NCBI GenBank assembly: GCA_023623095.1
Contig: JAMNXX010000312.1
Coordinates: 1 to 16,633 of the forward strand
Direction of reading: 5' to 3'
DNA length: 16,633 bases
Source: Bacillota bacterium
GTDB lineage: Bacteria > Bacillota > Clostridia > Peptostreptococcales > Thermotaleaceae
Positions within the stretch are counted from its first letter, which is position 1; the number at the start of each line of letters is the position of its first letter. The notes under the pieces are model-generated. The model saw only the letters and a list, made by a program, of their open reading frames with translations. It made no database searches and was not told where the DNA came from. Of this stretch, positions 14,506 to 16,633 are shown one piece after another. A program made the translations under genes and the position numbers.

Positions 14506-14637
14506 TCAAAGCGTAGCTTTCCAACCAGCTTCCTTAAAGCCTACCAGAACAAAGGCCTCACCGATAAGAATCGGACGCTTCACAAGCATACCCTCTGAGG
14601 CCAGCAGGCTAAACTGTTCCTCCATTTCTATAAATTT
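14506..14637 (-). pseudogene. C-terminal fragment of an ArsC/Spx-family reductase gene
   Basis: From the ATG at 14625 the frame gives 39 residues: EEQFSLLASEGMLVKRPILI, then GEAFVLVGFKEAGWKATL and TGA at 14506. SDGMLVKRPILxGxxFVLVGFKExxW is the C-terminal end of ArsC/Spx-family thioredoxin-fold proteins, including the conserved KRP motif that contains the substrate-binding arginine. The N-terminal half with the active-site CxxC/CxxS is missing, and a TAG stands five codons upstream of the ATG. The fragment begins directly after the bacterioferritin terminator. Confidence 0.75.
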
Positions 14638-14647
14638 CTATACACAA

Positions 14648-14674
14648 AAGAGGCTGTAATTGCTACAGCCTCTT
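14648..14674 (-). terminator. Rho-independent terminator of the bacterioferritin gene
   Basis: Perfect 11-bp stem AAGAGGCTGTA / TACAGCCTCTT, 5-base loop, followed on the minus strand by TTTGTG. It lies 25 bases after the bacterioferritin stop. Confidence 0.85.
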
Positions 14675-14699
14675 AAGTTTACGTCTGCCTATAAAAAAA

Positions 14700-15167
14700 T
14701 TAATCAACTTGTGTTGTCAAGAATATCGGTAAAGTCATCTGCTCGATCTGATCTAAGAGTTCTTCAAGTTCATCCAAATGACGATCTTCATCGTTTAGAA
14801 TTTGTACAAGCATATCTCTGGTTGCATGGTCCCCTATCTCACCTGCAAGCGCAATGGCATCATTATAAGCTTTGATTGCGCTTTCCTCTGCAGCACGGTC
14901 ATATTCGATTTGCTTTGGAACGTCCTCTCCAATATGAATATTATTAAGTTCGGTTACGATAGGTTTTCCTCCGAGAAACAGAATCCTGCCGATAAGTTGT
15001 TCGGCATGTTTCATTTCCTGTATTGCCCGCTTCTCAAAGCCTTCATGTAACTTACCATAGCCCCAGTCCTCGCACATTTCTGCATGTACGATGTACTGAT
15101 TGATGGCCGCAAGCTCGTCCGCAAGCAAAGCATTCAGGGTTTCAATAAGTTTTGGATCGCCCTTCAT
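14700..15167 (-). CDS. bfr: Bacterioferritin, iron storage
   Basis: 155 residues, normal length. It matches Escherichia coli Bfr in numbering: dinuclear ferroxidase ligands Glu18, Glu51, His54, Glu94, Glu127 and His130 are all present, as are Tyr25 and Met52, the haem ligand shared between two subunits. It should assemble into a 24-subunit haem-containing shell that oxidises ferrous iron and stores it in the cytoplasm, also giving protection from peroxide. ATG at 15167 follows AAAGGAGA with 8-base spacing. It is monocistronic, with its own terminator. No Fur or PerR box was found by eye in the 160 bases upstream. Confidence is high; the C-terminal tail TLPIFLTTQVD is slightly unusual. Confidence 0.96.
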   Translation of the reverse strand: MKGDPKLIETLNALLADELAAINQYIVHAEMCEDWGYGKLHEGFEKRAIQEMKHAEQLIGRILFLGGKPIVTELNNIHIGEDVPKQIEYDRAAEESAIKAYNDAIALAGEIGDHATRDMLVQILNDEDRHLDELEELLDQIEQMTLPIFLTTQVD

Positions 15168-15331
15168 AAGTAAATCTCCTTTCTTTTAAAAAATTTTGTC
15201 CGGTTTTAACCTAATAAATATTTTCCGCTATCTTTATCGCATCAACACAAAGCTATGTAACGTGCAGATTTTTATATGTGTTCGGACACTTTGGTTCTAT
15301 AGTAATATCTTACCTATTTTAGATCTTTTTA

Positions 15332-15433
15332 TCAACCATTATATTTATCATGGGCTTTTACGCCTACTGCTTCATCTGCCAAATAGCTGTGTTCATCTAA
15401 TTTTTGTTCTTGTAAATACAACTTCCTCTCCAC
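15332..15433 (-). CDS. Candidate small protein of 33 residues
   Basis: GTG at 15433 follows GGAGGAGG with a 5-base gap, one of the strongest ribosome binding sites in the window, and the frame ends at TGA 15334-15332. The peptide begins MERKLYLQEQKLDEHSYLAD and ends in a charged stretch with VKAHDKYNG. It is hydrophilic, with no membrane segment, signal peptide or Cys. A TAA lies directly upstream of the frame, so this is not the tail of a longer gene in the same frame. It lies between the divergent bacterioferritin and dehydratase genes, 165 bases upstream of bfr on the same strand. I do not recognise a family; regulatory or remnant roles are equally open. Confidence 0.45.
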   Translation of the reverse strand: MERKLYLQEQKLDEHSYLADEAVGVKAHDKYNG

Positions 15434-15562
15434 TTTTACCTCCTCCAGGGCTTAATTTAAAAAATCGATTAAAATGTGATATTTTTGATATTATGGAGAT
15501 TTTACCCGATGACAATAAGAAAGATTGATTATATTTTTCAGAATAATAAAGTAATATTTTTC

Positions 15563-15591
15563 TTGAATTGGGTCTAAATTTAATGTAATGT
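15563..15591 (+). promoter_or_regulatory. Candidate promoter of the dehydratase gene
   Basis: TTGAAT (15563-15568), 17 bases, TAATGT (15586-15591), about 65 bases before the ATG. Spacing is ideal and both hexamers match the housekeeping consensus at 4 of 6 positions. Confidence 0.4.
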
Positions 15592-15655
15592 TTTTATAAA
15601 CCACAGTTCTTTGTTTGGAACTTTTGGCTTATTTTTACGCTGGGAGTTGTTAGAT

Positions 15656-16633
15656 ATGAGTCAGCTCGTAAAAAAGTTTGGGCAAATCGTAGGCCGCAAT
15701 ATAGAAAAACATCCAAAAAGATCACAAAATCTTTTAAAATTCGGTTACGCATATAGTGGTTTGCAAATGAAATATTTCCCTAAAAAATATTTGCTTCCTA
15801 ATGAAATATATTCTTCGGTCGTATGCAATCGGCTCATTCGTTATCCTTTATCAAATCCTGAAAATGCAGCAGTTGTGAATATATTTTTTCCGTGTGAATT
15901 GCTGCATGCCATTGGGATAAAACCTGAATTTGTCGAGGGATTTTCCGGCTATTTAAATGGTGCATGCTGTGAACGTTTCTTCATCGATTATATAGAAAAC
16001 GTCGGAATGCCCAAAACGCTGTGTTCCTATCATAAAGCCCTGCTAGGAGCTGCTTTTTCTAAAGTTTTGCCGAAACCGAAATTTATCCTATTTACGACCA
16101 TGGCTTGTGATGCAAATATGATCACTTTCAGGGCATTGGCTGATTTCTGGAAAATACCGCTGTTTACAGTCGATATTCCAAGCAATCATGATGAAGACTC
16201 CATAAAATACGTAGAAGATCAACTAAAAAAAGTTGTCTCATTTATTGAAGAAAATACAAATAAAAAATTTGATAATGAAAAGTTAAAAAAAGTGATAAGA
16301 AGAGAAAATCGCTCCATGAAACTTTACAAAGAATATCTGAAAGAGCTTTCGGTAAAGGATATCCCCAATGATATGACTTCCGAAATGTATAAACTATTTT
16401 TTACCCATATTCTAAACGGAACGGAAGAATCTGAGAAATACTTTGAAATGCTGTTAGAGGATGCGAAAAAGATAGAAAAAACGAATCATCGGCTCCGAAT
16501 TCTATGGTGTCATACCATTCCCTATTGGCAAGAATCCATAAAAGAGATTTTTAATAACAGCAAAAAATATCAGCTATTATGTTTAGATTTAAATTTTGAT
16601 ACGATCATGGAGCTGGACGAAAAGAAACCTTTG
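15656..16633 (+). CDS. 2-hydroxyacyl-CoA dehydratase family subunit, cut by window end
   Basis: 326 codons from ATG at 15656 (GGGAG nine bases upstream) to the edge with no stop; relatives have about 380-430 residues, so the C-terminus is missing. Family landmarks: FFPCELLHAIGIKPEF (78-92), LCSYHKALLGA (122-132) with Cys123, and FTTMACDANMITF (146-158) with Cys151. These cysteines match the positions that hold the 4Fe-4S cluster in HgdB/FldB/FldC-type subunits, with Cys80 a further candidate. The family removes water from 2-hydroxyacyl-CoA by one-electron chemistry, needing an ATP-driven activator (HgdC type) that is not seen here. Members also include benzoyl-CoA reductase subunits, so the substrate is unknown. 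It is the first gene of its unit and probably continues into an operon beyond the window. Confidence 0.85.
   Translation, partial: MSQLVKKFGQIVGRNIEKHPKRSQNLLKFGYAYSGLQMKYFPKKYLLPNEIYSSVVCNRLIRYPLSNPENAAVVNIFFPCELLHAIGIKPEFVEGFSGYLNGACCERFFIDYIENVGMPKTLCSYHKALLGAAFSKVLPKPKFILFTTMACDANMITFRALADFWKIPLFTVDIPSNHDEDSIKYVEDQLKKVVSFIEENTNKKFDNEKLKKVIRRENRSMKLYKEYLKELSVKDIPNDMTSEMYKLFFTHILNGTEESEKYFEMLLEDAKKIEKTNHRLRILWCHTIPYWQESIKEIFNNSKKYQLLCLDLNFDTIMELDEKKPL

Noticed and set aside
14066..14659. 197-codon plus-strand ORF opposite sfsA and the gene fragments
   Set aside because: Antisense to sfsA and to the DUF362 and ArsC-like fragments; composition is that of a shadow frame.

Overview
The window looks like a chromosomal segment of a low-GC, anaerobic, Gram-positive-type bacterium of the class Clostridia (Bacillota). 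The support is strong AGGAGG-type ribosome binding sites with GTG/TTG starts, an S-layer-homology protein, a bacterioferritin, DUF362 and 4Fe-4S proteins, and a 2-hydroxyacyl-CoA dehydratase subunit. I cannot name the genus. There are no rRNA or tRNA genes, no CRISPR array and no intact transposase.

Layout. (1) 1-3790, minus strand: a five-gene, translationally coupled operon read from right to left: ECF-type sigma factor, six-helix membrane protein, ABC ATPase, ABC-2-like permease, and a second permease cut by the window edge. An ECF-like promoter (TGAAAC-N17-CGAATA) sits directly in front, suggesting self-activation. (2) 3860-4430: intergenic, with an imperfect hairpin repeat (R1). (3) 4478-7459, plus strand: OmpR-type response regulator, HAMP histidine kinase, and a lipoprotein, closed by a perfect hairpin. 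(4) 7546-9540, minus strand: flavodoxin-like protein, second hairpin repeat (R2), pyridoxamine-phosphate-oxidase-family flavoprotein, and a DUF362 gene broken by a frameshift and an internal deletion. (5) 9721-11928, minus strand: a three-SLH-domain exported protein followed by a second exported-protein gene whose frame is broken at a run of seven A; a probable glycosyltransferase scrap lies at its end. (6) 11952-12989: a small ORF, a fragment of the oxidase-family gene, and a 4Fe-4S protein related to epoxyqueuosine reductase. (7) 12990-14674: hairpin repeat R3 with a 24-bp stem, sfsA, and fragments of DUF362 and ArsC/Spx-family genes. (8) 14700-15433: bacterioferritin with all catalytic residues, and a well-translated-looking 33-residue ORF. 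(9) 15656-end, plus strand: 2-hydroxyacyl-CoA dehydratase subunit, cut by the window edge.

The left part is two intact envelope-sensing/response modules (sigma factor-ABC transporter and two-component system-lipoprotein). The middle and right parts are a mosaic of single redox or envelope genes between gene remnants. Fragments of two neighbouring genes (8.3-9.1 kb) recur at 12.1 and 14.4 kb, and one hairpin repeat family occurs three times, which points to repeated duplication and decay. The observations most worth following are the sigma factor operon with its unassigned membrane protein, the poly-A frameshift after a signal peptide, the three-copy hairpin family, and the 33-residue ORF.
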